Below are positions 1-5,532 of a stretch of DNA of 11,051 nucleotides, one piece after another (the first letter of the stretch is position 1; each line of letters opens with the position of its first letter). The notes under the pieces were generated by a model, which saw only the letters and a program-made list of their open reading frames with translations, was not told the origin of the DNA and ran no database searches. The stretch covers positions 1 to 11,051 of the forward strand of contig JAESSV010000044.1 in the NCBI GenBank assembly GCA_016763895.1. Direction: 5' to 3'. Both the position numbers and the translations under genes were made by a program. Origin of the DNA: Magnetovibrio sp. GTDB taxonomy: Bacteria > Pseudomonadota > Alphaproteobacteria > Rhodospirillales > Magnetovibrionaceae.

Positions 1-20
1 CCATCCGTATCTGCTAGATG

Positions 21-126
21 CCTGTGAAATGCCAGCCTTCCTGTGAGATGCCAGCCTCCCTGTGAGATGCCAGCCTTCCTGTGAGATGCCAGCCTTCCTG
101 TGAGATGCCAGCCTTCCTGTGAGATG
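21..126. repeat. 19-bp tandem repeat, about 5.6 copies
   Basis: The unit CCTGTGAGATGCCAGCCTT is repeated head to tail with period 19. Complete units begin at 21, 40, 59, 78 and 97, and a partial unit begins at 116 and stops at 126. The only differences are an A for G in unit 1 and a C for T at the end of unit 2. A degenerate remnant (TAGATG) precedes the array at 15-20. The period is not a multiple of three and the plus strand contains a TGA in every unit, so it is unlikely to be coding on that strand. There are no unique spacers between units, so it is not a CRISPR. It looks like a replication-slippage array next to a transcription terminator. Confidence 0.9.
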
Positions 127-134
127 TAAGGTAC

Positions 135-170
135 AAAAAAAGCCGCTGGAGCAATCCAGCGGCTTTTTTT
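135..170 (-). terminator. Intrinsic terminator of the phosphoribulokinase gene (probably bidirectional)
   Basis: This is a perfect inverted repeat with a core stem GCCGCTGGA/TCCAGCGGC, a GCAA loop at 151-154, and A and T tracts on either side that extend the pairing to 16 bp. Read on the minus strand it lies 18 bases beyond the phosphoribulokinase stop and ends in a run of T. The A-tract on the other flank makes it equally able to stop plus-strand transcription. Confidence 0.92.
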
Positions 171-187
171 AAGATCAGCACAGAGTG

Positions 188-1069
188 TTAACTGCGATCG
201 CTTAACAAGGTGTGAAGGATCGGGGTAAAGATCAATTCCATGGCAAAACCCATTTTCCCACCCGGCACAACAATTGTATTGCGGCGAGACATGAAAGAAT
301 TCGGAATCATCTGCAACAGGTTCGGAAAATCCACGCCACCTGGAATATTTTGCGGCTTGCGGAACCGAATAACAATCAAACTTTCGTCTGGCGTTGGAAT
401 ATCCCGAGCAATAATTGGATCGGATGTGTCCACCGTTGCAATACGTTGAAAATTGATGTCCGTATATTTAAACTGAGGAATGATATAGCGCACATAATCG
501 TCCATGCGGCGCATGATGGTGGCCATCACGACTTCTTCCGAATAACCACGTTGTTCCGTGTCTCTATGGATTTTTTGAATCCATTCCAGATTGATCACCG
601 GAACCACACCAATTTTCAAATCGATGTGAGTTGCCATATCGACGCCGTCTTTGACGACACATCCATGAAGGCCTTCATAAAACATCAAATCACTGCCCTT
701 GGGGATATCCGTCCAAGGGGTAAATTCACCGGGATTAAAGCCATCGTAGGCTGCGGCTTCTTCATCGGAATGAAGGTACAACCGACGTTTGCCGGTCCCG
801 GTTTTTCCGTATGTTTCAAATAAATTCGCTAATTTTTCAAATTCATTTGCATTGGCCCCGAAATGGCTAAAGTTTTTATTCCCTTTAGCTTCTTCTTCGG
901 CAACTTTCGCCTTCATGGCAACGCGGTCATATTTGTGGAAGCTATCGCCTTCAACGACGGCTGGCTTCACGCCCTCACGACGAAACATATGTTCAAAAGC
1001 TTCTTTGACGGTGCTGGTACCTGCACCAGACGACCCCGTTACGGCGATAATCGGATGTTTCTTCGACAC
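188..1069 (-). CDS. prkB: Phosphoribulokinase, proteobacterial class I
   Basis: The product phosphorylates ribulose 5-phosphate with ATP to ribulose 1,5-bisphosphate, the Rubisco substrate, in the cytoplasmic Calvin cycle. The 293-residue length fits the roughly 290-residue proteobacterial form, whose characterised members are octamers activated by NADH. A P-loop GSSGAGTST lies at residues 12-20. Asp42 in the VEGDSFHKYDR segment matches the catalytic aspartate of the Rhodobacter enzyme. Glu132 follows a FYEGLHG Walker B-like strand, and Lys166, Arg169, Asp170 and Arg174 in IQKIHRDTEQRG match the known substrate-binding and catalytic cluster. The start is GTG at 1067-1069, chosen because a strong AGGGGAGGA ribosome-binding site lies 7-8 bases upstream. 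No cbb genes, Rubisco or cbbR are adjacent, so it is solitary here. The terminator follows directly. Family assignment is secure; the prkB versus cbbP name is convention. Confidence 0.96.
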   Translation of the reverse strand: MSKKHPIIAVTGSSGAGTSTVKEAFEHMFRREGVKPAVVEGDSFHKYDRVAMKAKVAEEEAKGNKNFSHFGANANEFEKLANLFETYGKTGTGKRRLYLHSDEEAAAYDGFNPGEFTPWTDIPKGSDLMFYEGLHGCVVKDGVDMATHIDLKIGVVPVINLEWIQKIHRDTEQRGYSEEVVMATIMRRMDDYVRYIIPQFKYTDINFQRIATVDTSDPIIARDIPTPDESLIVIRFRKPQNIPGGVDFPNLLQMIPNSFMSRRNTIVVPGGKMGFAMELIFTPILHTLLSDRS

Positions 1070-1172
1070 GCTTTATCCTCCCCTGTTAGAACTAATAGAT
1101 TATTATGTTGATGCTTATACCCCATTGTGTTGAGGCATGCAGTGAAAAACCATCAAAAAAATATAAGGGCAC

Positions 1173-1190
1173 CTGATCAAATTTGATCAG
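1173..1190. promoter_or_regulatory. 18-bp perfect palindrome upstream of phosphoribulokinase
   Basis: CTGATCAAATTTGATCAG is a perfect dyad with no spacer, 104-121 bp upstream of the phosphoribulokinase start. Its size and symmetry suit a dimeric repressor or activator. It does not match the FNR/FixK order (TTGAT-N4-ATCAA) because the half-sites are reversed. A LysR-type CbbR site would be expected to contain T-N11-A; that is too loose a pattern to claim here. The binding protein is unknown. Confidence 0.45.
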
Positions 1191-1420
1191 AAACCTTTAA
1201 AAAGCCCAGATTTCCTTGATTTTTAGTCCATCCACTTGGGCATTTTATACCCAAAAAGGATGATTATAGCAAGCTAAATTCTAGCCCTCTGCACGCCCCA
1301 CCCACAAGATGCACCCTTGATTTTGCTTTGCTTTACGAATTGCAGGCACAATGAAACAGGTCCAGATCACGGGGCGCAATGTTTCGGTTTTGGGGATGGC
1401 TATGAATTAAAATCTGCGCC

Positions 1421-1474
1421 AGGCTCTAAAACCATAACAGGCCCTAAAACCACAACAGGCCCTAAAACCATAAC
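1421..1474. repeat. 18-bp tandem repeat, three copies
   Basis: The units AGGCTCTAAAACCATAAC, AGGCCCTAAAACCACAAC and AGGCCCTAAAACCATAAC lie head to tail at 1421, 1439 and 1457. Because 18 is a multiple of three, a short plus-strand reading frame across them repeats a six-residue motif (GPKTIT-like). That frame lacks a convincing start or ribosome-binding site, so the repeat is recorded as non-coding. Confidence 0.8.
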
Positions 1475-1612
1475 AGATGATCTTTCAAAGCTTCAGGCAC
1501 ACGTTTGGTGGGGCCATGCCCATAGCAAAGCCTGAGATGTCGCAACCCAGCGCCGCCACCCAAGCCCCGCACCAGGGCGAGGCTCATTGAACAATCAAAA
1601 ATTTTAGGAAAG

Positions 1613-1690
1613 TGGGGTGCCTGATCGGATTTGAACCGACGGCCTCCTGGATCACAACCAGGCGCTCTAACCAACTGAGCTACAGGCACC
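1613..1690 (-). tRNA. tRNA-His (anticodon GTG)
   Basis: The minus strand folds into a full cloverleaf. The acceptor stem is GTGCCTG/CAGGCAC, the D-arm is GCTC/GAGC, the anticodon stem is CCTGG/CCAGG with loop TTGTGAT (anticodon GTG at 1653-1655), the variable loop has five bases, and the T-arm is GTCGG/CCGAT with loop TTCGAAT. Eight bases precede the T8-A9 pair, so an extra 5' G (G-1, position 1690) is encoded. It faces C73 (position 1616), and CCA follows at 1615-1613. The G-1:C73 pair is the usual histidine identity element recognised by HisRS. No other RNA gene adjoins it. Confidence 0.96.
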
Positions 1691-1726
1691 ACAATGTTCA
1701 GGGCCTAAACCCCTAAAAGCCGCCCT

Positions 1727-1755
1727 TTACTAAACGCATCGAAAGCCCCCGTCAA
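1727..1755 (-). promoter_or_regulatory. Candidate sigma-70 promoter of tRNA-His
   Basis: Read on the minus strand, TTGACG (1755-1750) is separated by 17 bases from TAGTAA (1732-1727). This puts the transcription start about 30 bases upstream of the tRNA 5' end. The -35 matches the consensus at five of six positions but the -10 is weak. Confidence 0.35.
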
Positions 1756-1840
1756 GCACCCCATTGACCCAACACCGACAAAAATTTAACGGTCACGATT
1801 TTAAAGCGTTTTTTGGCCGGGGTCTTTTGCGGATTAAGAT

Positions 1841-1857
1841 TGCTCACTTTGATTGCA
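1841..1857 (+). promoter_or_regulatory. NtrC-like enhancer site 1 of glnBA
   Basis: TGCTCACTTTGATTGCA has the TGC-N11-GCA frame and 17-bp length of the NtrC consensus TGCACCAAAATGGTGCA. The outer bases are conserved but the inner ones are degenerate. Its centre lies about 140 bp upstream of the start predicted from the sigma-54 promoter, matching the distance of the distal NtrC site in enteric glnA. Confidence 0.45.
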
Positions 1858-1859
1858 AT

Positions 1860-1876
1860 TGCATACTTTTTAGGCA
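1860..1876 (+). promoter_or_regulatory. NtrC-like enhancer site 2 of glnBA
   Basis: TGCATACTTTTTAGGCA again has TGC-N11-GCA over 17 bp. Its centre is 19 bp from that of site 1, close to two helical turns, and about 120 bp upstream of the predicted start. Paired, same-face NtrC dimers are what an NtrC enhancer normally needs, which raises confidence in both sites together. Confidence 0.42.
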
Positions 1877-1945
1877 AATTATGTCGAGATTTACGGTTTA
1901 AAGGCCTACTTTTATTTTAAGATCCCCTTATTTTCTGAGGCTGAG

Positions 1946-1954
1946 TTATCCACA
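1946..1954 (+). promoter_or_regulatory. Consensus DnaA box
   Basis: TTATCCACA matches the DnaA box consensus TTATNCACA exactly. It lies 10 bp upstream of the -24 element of the glnB promoter. It is a single copy, so it is not an origin. A chance match in 11 kb is not improbable. Confidence 0.35.
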
Positions 1955-1961
1955 GAGAAAC

Positions 1962-1979
1962 TTGGCATGCTCTATGCTA
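1962..1979 (+). promoter_or_regulatory. Sigma-54 promoter of glnB-glnA
   Basis: TTGGCATGCTCTATGCTA carries the invariant GG (1964-1965) and GC (1976-1977) with the required 10-base spacing. It agrees with the consensus TGGCACG-N4-TTGCW except for T after GGCA and A in place of the first T of TTGC. The predicted start is near 1988, giving a leader of about 68 bases before glnB. Position before glnBA and the upstream dyads support RpoN/NtrC control. Confidence 0.7.
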
Positions 1980-1984
1980 AATAG

Positions 1985-2395
<411 letters not shown>

Positions 2396-2447
2396 CCTTT
2401 TCTAAATTCACTAAATTTCACTCCATCTTCATCAAGGAACCATTACC

Positions 2448-3869
2448 ATGACATTGGAATTAAAGACACCCGATGACGTCATCAAGTTTCTCAAGGACGA
2501 AAACATCGATTACGTTGACCTACGTTTCACGGACCCCAAAGGAAAGTGGCAACACTTGACCATGGTCGCTGAGTTTGTTGATAACGATGCTTTCGAAGAC
2601 GGCATCATGTTTGATGGATCGTCCATCGAAGGTTGGAAAGCCATTAACGAATCAGACATGGCTTTGATTCCGGATGCAACAACCGCCGTAATGGACCCCT
2701 TTTCAGCCCAGCCTCAATTGATCTTGTTCTGCGACATTCGCGAACCTTCAACGGGTCAAGGCTATAACCGTGACCCACGTTCGTGTGCAAAACGTGCCGA
2801 AGAGTATTTGAAGTCTACGGGCATTGGCGACACCGCTTATTTTGGTCCAGAACCAGAATTCTTTGTTTTCGACGACGTTCGTTTTGACGTGTCCATGAAC
2901 CGTTGCTTCTATGAGTTTGATTCCGACGAAGGCCCATACGTAACCGGTAAAATCCTGGAAGAAAGCAACCTGGGCCACCGTCCTGGCGTTAAGGGCGGCT
3001 ATTTCCCGGTTCCTCCTGTTGATGCGTCTCATGACCTGCGTGCCGAAATGGTTACGGTTATGCGTGAAATGGGCCTCAGCATGGACAAGCACCATCACGA
3101 AGTTGCGCCTTCGCAACATGAACTGGGCATGACCTTTGCCACATTGGTTCGCACCGCAGACAACGTTCAAATCAACAAGTACTGCACCCACATGACCGCT
3201 CACACCTATGGCAAAACGGCAACGTTTATGCCTAAGCCAGTGTTGGGTGACAACGGCTCTGGCATGCACGTGCACATGTCCATTTGGAAAGATGGCAAGC
3301 CTAACTTTGCGGGCAACGGCTATGCCGATTTATCTGATGAAGCGCTCTACTATATTGGCGGAATCATCAAGCATGCCAAGGCTTTGAACGCCTTCACCAA
3401 CCCGTCCACGAACTCGTACAAACGTTTGATTCCGGGCTTTGAAGCGCCTGTGTTGTTGGCATATTCTGCCCGTAACCGTTCTGCATCTTGCCGTATTCCG
3501 TTCTCGGCTTCGCCAAAGGGCAAACGCGTTGAAGTTCGCTTCCCCGATCCAACCGCCAACCCTTATCTTGCTTTCTCAGCAATGATGATGGCGGGCCTTG
3601 ATGGCATTCAAAACAAAATCCATCCCGGTGAAGCTATGGACAAAAACCTGTACGACCTTCCACCCGAAGAATTGGCAGAAGTTCCAACGGTTGCCGGTTC
3701 CTTGCGTGAGGCTATGGCATCTTTGGATGCCGATCGTGAATTCCTTAAAAAGGGCGGCGTTTTCGACGATGACATGATCGACGGTTACATGGCTCTTAAA
3801 TGGGATGATGTGTACAACTTTGAACACACGCCACACCCCGTTGAATGGGAAATGTATTATTCTTGTTAA
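2448..3869 (+). CDS. glnA: Glutamine synthetase type I (GlnA)
   Basis: GlnA condenses glutamate and ammonia with ATP to glutamine and is a cytoplasmic dodecamer. The 473-residue length suits the GSI-beta class. The beta-grasp N-terminal domain covers about residues 1-100, including the FDGSSIEGW segment (55-63). The catalytic domain has the metal-binding [10 protein letters not shown] (132-141), the [11 protein letters not shown] segment (215-225), the HVHMS segment (274-278), the [10 protein letters not shown] glutamate/ATP segment (318-327) and [10 protein letters not shown] (342-351). Tyr402 in [10 protein letters not shown] is the adenylylation site used by GlnE, so covalent control is expected along with transcriptional control from the promoter before glnB. 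AAGGA lies nine bases before the ATG. It is cotranscribed with glnB. Confidence 0.98.
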   Translation: MTLELKTPDDVIKFLKDENIDYVDLRFTDPKGKWQHLTMVAEFVDNDAFEDGIMFDGSSIEGWKAINESDMALIPDATTAVMDPFSAQPQLILFCDIREPSTGQGYNRDPRSCAKRAEEYLKSTGIGDTAYFGPEPEFFVFDDVRFDVSMNRCFYEFDSDEGPYVTGKILEESNLGHRPGVKGGYFPVPPVDASHDLRAEMVTVMREMGLSMDKHHHEVAPSQHELGMTFATLVRTADNVQINKYCTHMTAHTYGKTATFMPKPVLGDNGSGMHVHMSIWKDGKPNFAGNGYADLSDEALYYIGGIIKHAKALNAFTNPSTNSYKRLIPGFEAPVLLAYSARNRSASCRIPFSASPKGKRVEVRFPDPTANPYLAFSAMMMAGLDGIQNKIHPGEAMDKNLYDLPPEELAEVPTVAGSLREAMASLDADREFLKKGGVFDDDMIDGYMALKWDDVYNFEHTPHPVEWEMYYSC

Positions 3870-3909
3870 TACGTTTTGTTGTTGTTTTTCAACAACACAT
3901 AGAAAGTGA

Positions 3910-4017
3910 TGTCAGACTAAAAATGGCCTAAAAAGGCCCGCCGTTCTCCGTATATTAACGGTCGAGTCTGATGCAAGATTTGAGCCCCGTCCTTAAATGG
4001 ATCGGGGCTCTTTTTTT
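3910..4017 (+). ncRNA. Candidate small RNA or structured glnA 3' UTR
   Basis: Three nested or adjacent dyads form a three-way junction. The closing stem is TCAGACT (3912-3918) with AGTCTGA (3965-3971), extendable by two G-U pairs. Hairpin 1 is GGCCT-AAAA-AGGCC (3925-3938). Hairpin 2 is CCGTT (3941-3945) with AACGG (3957-3961), and its 11-base loop begins CTCCG. An intrinsic terminator follows at 3982-4017. A weak promoter-like pair, TTGTTG (3876) and CATAGA (3898) at 16-base spacing, would place a start near 3910. Alternatively the RNA could be released by processing of the glnBA transcript. The unpaired CTCC could meet a Shine-Dalgarno sequence. I do not recognise a known RNA family; the call rests on structure only. 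Confidence 0.45.
3982..4017 (+). terminator. Intrinsic terminator downstream of glnA
   Basis: GAGCCCCG (3982-3989) pairs with CGGGGCTC (4003-4010), and seven T residues follow at 4011-4017. The opposite flank has no T-run, so it acts for plus-strand transcription only. It is the first good terminator after glnA. The earlier dyad GTTGTTG/CAACAAC near 3878-3896 has no T-tail. Confidence 0.9.
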
Positions 4018-4091
4018 GCCGTTTCATGTTTGCACTTGGCGATGGTTCCAGAATCCGGCAAGGGGCCCAATAAAACTTATTAAAACATCAA

Positions 4092-4565
4092 TTATTCATC
4101 GCCCTTAACGATAGTATCGTAATTATTGATGAATTCATCGACCGTTCCAGCGCCCATAGGCGTGTTGTAATGGTCTTTCCAATACTCGGCCATTCCCTCT
4201 ACAGAATCAGCATCAGGAAGGGCAGAAGGAGCACGAGAATAACAAATTCGACACATCGCAACGGCATAGCCCAAGTTCCAGGTCAAATGACGCGCATCAC
4301 CCGCCACAACACCAAACATGTCTTTCATGGCCGTAGACTTTTCTGTCTGGTAACGTAAATAATTGTCCCAAATGTCATCGTGCGTGGCCGGTTCCATTTG
4401 GCAAATACCCAAGGCTGGGCCAGAACCAGTTTGCTTGAGGTAAACAAGATTACTTTCTTGAGCCGCTGTGCCCATGATCAGCTCTTCAGCCGATTCTGAC
4501 CACAAATTCAATTCTTTCAGCACGGGCTGAACAACATCATTTCGGAACTGTTCGACATCTATCAT
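4092..4565 (-). CDS. Orphan phage-like lysozyme-fold (transglycosylase-like) protein
   Basis: The 157-residue product resembles lysozyme/SLT-like proteins carried by tailed phages, which cut peptidoglycan glycan strands. The hallmark Glu37 lies in GTAAQESNL (32-40) at the end of a helix, as in soluble lytic transglycosylases. It is followed by GPALGICQMEPATHDDIW (49-66), which corresponds to the G-x-Q motif of the fold. The later YWKDHYNTPMGAGTVDEF segment (129-145) is also typical of the phage proteins. I see no signal peptide or transmembrane segment, so export would need a holin, lysis or another route. The start at 4565 has GGAG ten bases upstream. No phage structural, integrase or holin gene is adjacent, so it is either a relic of a prophage or a domesticated gene. 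Enzymatic activity is inferred from motifs only. Confidence 0.7.
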   Translation of the reverse strand: MIDVEQFRNDVVQPVLKELNLWSESAEELIMGTAAQESNLVYLKQTGSGPALGICQMEPATHDDIWDNYLRYQTEKSTAMKDMFGVVAGDARHLTWNLGYAVAMCRICYSRAPSALPDADSVEGMAEYWKDHYNTPMGAGTVDEFINNYDTIVKGDE

Positions 4566-4630
4566 TGTTTATTTTCTCCAAATAAAAGGACGGTTCCATC
4601 ACTTTAATAGAGTAAAAAATATAGTACAGC

Positions 4631-4686
4631 TTCTAATTAGAATCGGAACATAAGATTAAACGATACACGTTATACATGTGGTGTAT
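4631..4686. promoter_or_regulatory. Two dyads upstream of the lysozyme-like gene
   Basis: TTCTAATTAGAA (4631-4642) is a perfect 12-bp palindrome. Nearby, ATACAC (4663-4668) and GTGTAT (4681-4686) form an inverted repeat with a 12-base spacer. Both lie 66-121 bp upstream of the gene start, in an AT-rich stretch where a minus-strand promoter is expected. They may be operators. No known consensus is matched. Confidence 0.35.
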
Positions 4687-4715
4687 TTTGGGACACAATT
4701 CAACATGAGAACCTT

Positions 4716-4748
4716 TAAAAAAATAGGCCCTGACATGCATCAGAGCCT
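4716..4748 (-). terminator. Intrinsic terminator of the cysI-cysH operon
   Basis: On the minus strand AGGCTCTGA (4748-4740) pairs with TCAGGGCCT (4733-4725) with one A-C mismatch and a six-base loop. A run of seven T residues follows at 4723-4717. It lies about 40 bases past the cysH stop. Confidence 0.85.
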
Positions 4749-4788
4749 AGAAATAGAGTATAGGGGTATTGAGGGTCGTAGAGCTTGC

Positions 4789-5532
4789 TTACAAGTTAGA
4801 GTCGCCCAAGCTTTCATAAACACGGTTGTCCGCGAAGTGAATTCCGCATTCCGTTTTGTCACGCCCCGACCAACGGCCATCCCGGGCGCCTTTGGAATCG
4901 CATGTTTTTAAGGTGCAAGGGCCACAGCCAATCGAGCTATAGCCCTGCTGGACCAAGGGGTGACGCGGCAAATCTTGCCCTGAAAAAGTGCGTTCGATGT
5001 CTTCCGCCGAAAAATGGGCCAACGGATTGATTTTTATATGAGGACCCGAAAGTTCGACCGTATCAATTTCGGCACGAGAAGCTCCATGATGACGTTTTCG
5101 GCCACCAATCAGAACATCAAATTCCGACAAAGCCAAAGCATAAGGCATCACTTTGCGCACATGACAGCACGCATCTGGATCGGTTTCAAACAACGTCCCA
5201 TCCGGGTCCATATTGGCAACCATTTGCTCACCAGCCTTCAGGGTCCGGACATTTGAAAGCCCCAAATGATCGGCTAAACGATCCCGATACGCGAGTGTTT
5301 CAGGAAACAAGCGCCCGGTGTCGACAAAAATAACCGGCGCCGACGGGTCGATATGCGCAACAAGGTCCAATAAAACGGCACTTTCCGCACCGAAAGAAGA
5401 GGTCACAGCAACCCGCAAGTCGCCATCAAACCCAAGCACGGCTTTCAGCAAGCTTTGCCCGTCAAGGTTCCGCCACGCCGAAAGATCATCGTCACTTAAC
5501 AGAGGTGCAGCCAATTTCTTTTGTGCTGTCAT
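4789..5532 (-). CDS. cysH: Assimilatory adenylylsulfate (APS) reductase
   Basis: The product reduces APS (or PAPS) to sulfite and AMP (or PAP) with thioredoxin electrons, in the cytoplasm, during cysteine biosynthesis. Its 247 residues include the PP-loop TSSFGAESAV (44-53) and FVDTGRLFPET (69-79). Cys122-Cys123 in DACCHVRKV and Cys203/Cys206 in IGCGPCT are the CC...CxxC ligands of a [4Fe-4S] cluster, which is the mark of the APS-using class rather than the cluster-free PAPS class. Cys229 in KTECGIH is the catalytic cysteine that carries the sulfo intermediate. Its ATG overlaps the cysI stop in an ATGA (5529-5532), which suggests translational coupling. A terminator follows the gene. No sulfate adenylyltransferase gene is present in the window. 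Confidence 0.95.
   Translation of the reverse strand: MTAQKKLAAPLLSDDDLSAWRNLDGQSLLKAVLGFDGDLRVAVTSSFGAESAVLLDLVAHIDPSAPVIFVDTGRLFPETLAYRDRLADHLGLSNVRTLKAGEQMVANMDPDGTLFETDPDACCHVRKVMPYALALSEFDVLIGGRKRHHGASRAEIDTVELSGPHIKINPLAHFSAEDIERTFSGQDLPRHPLVQQGYSSIGCGPCTLKTCDSKGARDGRWSGRDKTECGIHFADNRVYESLGDSNL

Larger units (their letters stand above)
1070..1612. other. 543-bp intergenic region between phosphoribulokinase and tRNA-His
   Basis: No gene can be supported here. The region holds the ribosome-binding site and presumably the promoter of the phosphoribulokinase gene at its left end, an 18-bp palindrome (1173-1190), a weak dyad TTGGG/CCCAA around 1236-1254, and an 18-bp triplicated repeat (1421-1474). 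Downstream of the tRNA on the minus strand, AGCCTCGC and GCGGGGCT can pair as a hairpin around 1563-1584. No T-run follows it, so it is a doubtful terminator. Confidence 0.6.

Noticed and set aside
21..126. CRISPR array
   Set aside because: Units are directly adjacent with no spacers and no cas genes are present.
212..823. Long plus-strand open frame opposite phosphoribulokinase
   Set aside because: It is a shadow of a securely identified gene on the other strand, with no family likeness of its own.
1317..1535. Short plus-strand frame with a TTG start and a hexapeptide repeat
   Set aside because: No ribosome-binding site, non-ATG start and no recognisable protein features; the repeat alone does not make it a gene.
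1462..1692. Minus-strand frame of 76 codons
   Set aside because: It runs through the tRNA-His gene and its start is the tRNA 5' end.
1941..1960. Replication origin
   Set aside because: Only one DnaA box and no cluster or origin-linked genes.
2748..3275. 175-codon antisense frame inside glnA
   Set aside because: It arises from the codon pattern of glnA and has no independent signals.
3876..3897. GTTGTTG-TTTTT-CAACAAC dyad as the glnA terminator
   Set aside because: No T-run follows on the plus strand; the hairpin at 3982-4017 is the proper terminator.
4642..4660. Alphaproteobacterial LexA box (GAAC-N7-GAAC) before the lysozyme-like gene
   Set aside because: Only one half-site is present; the second position reads TAAA.
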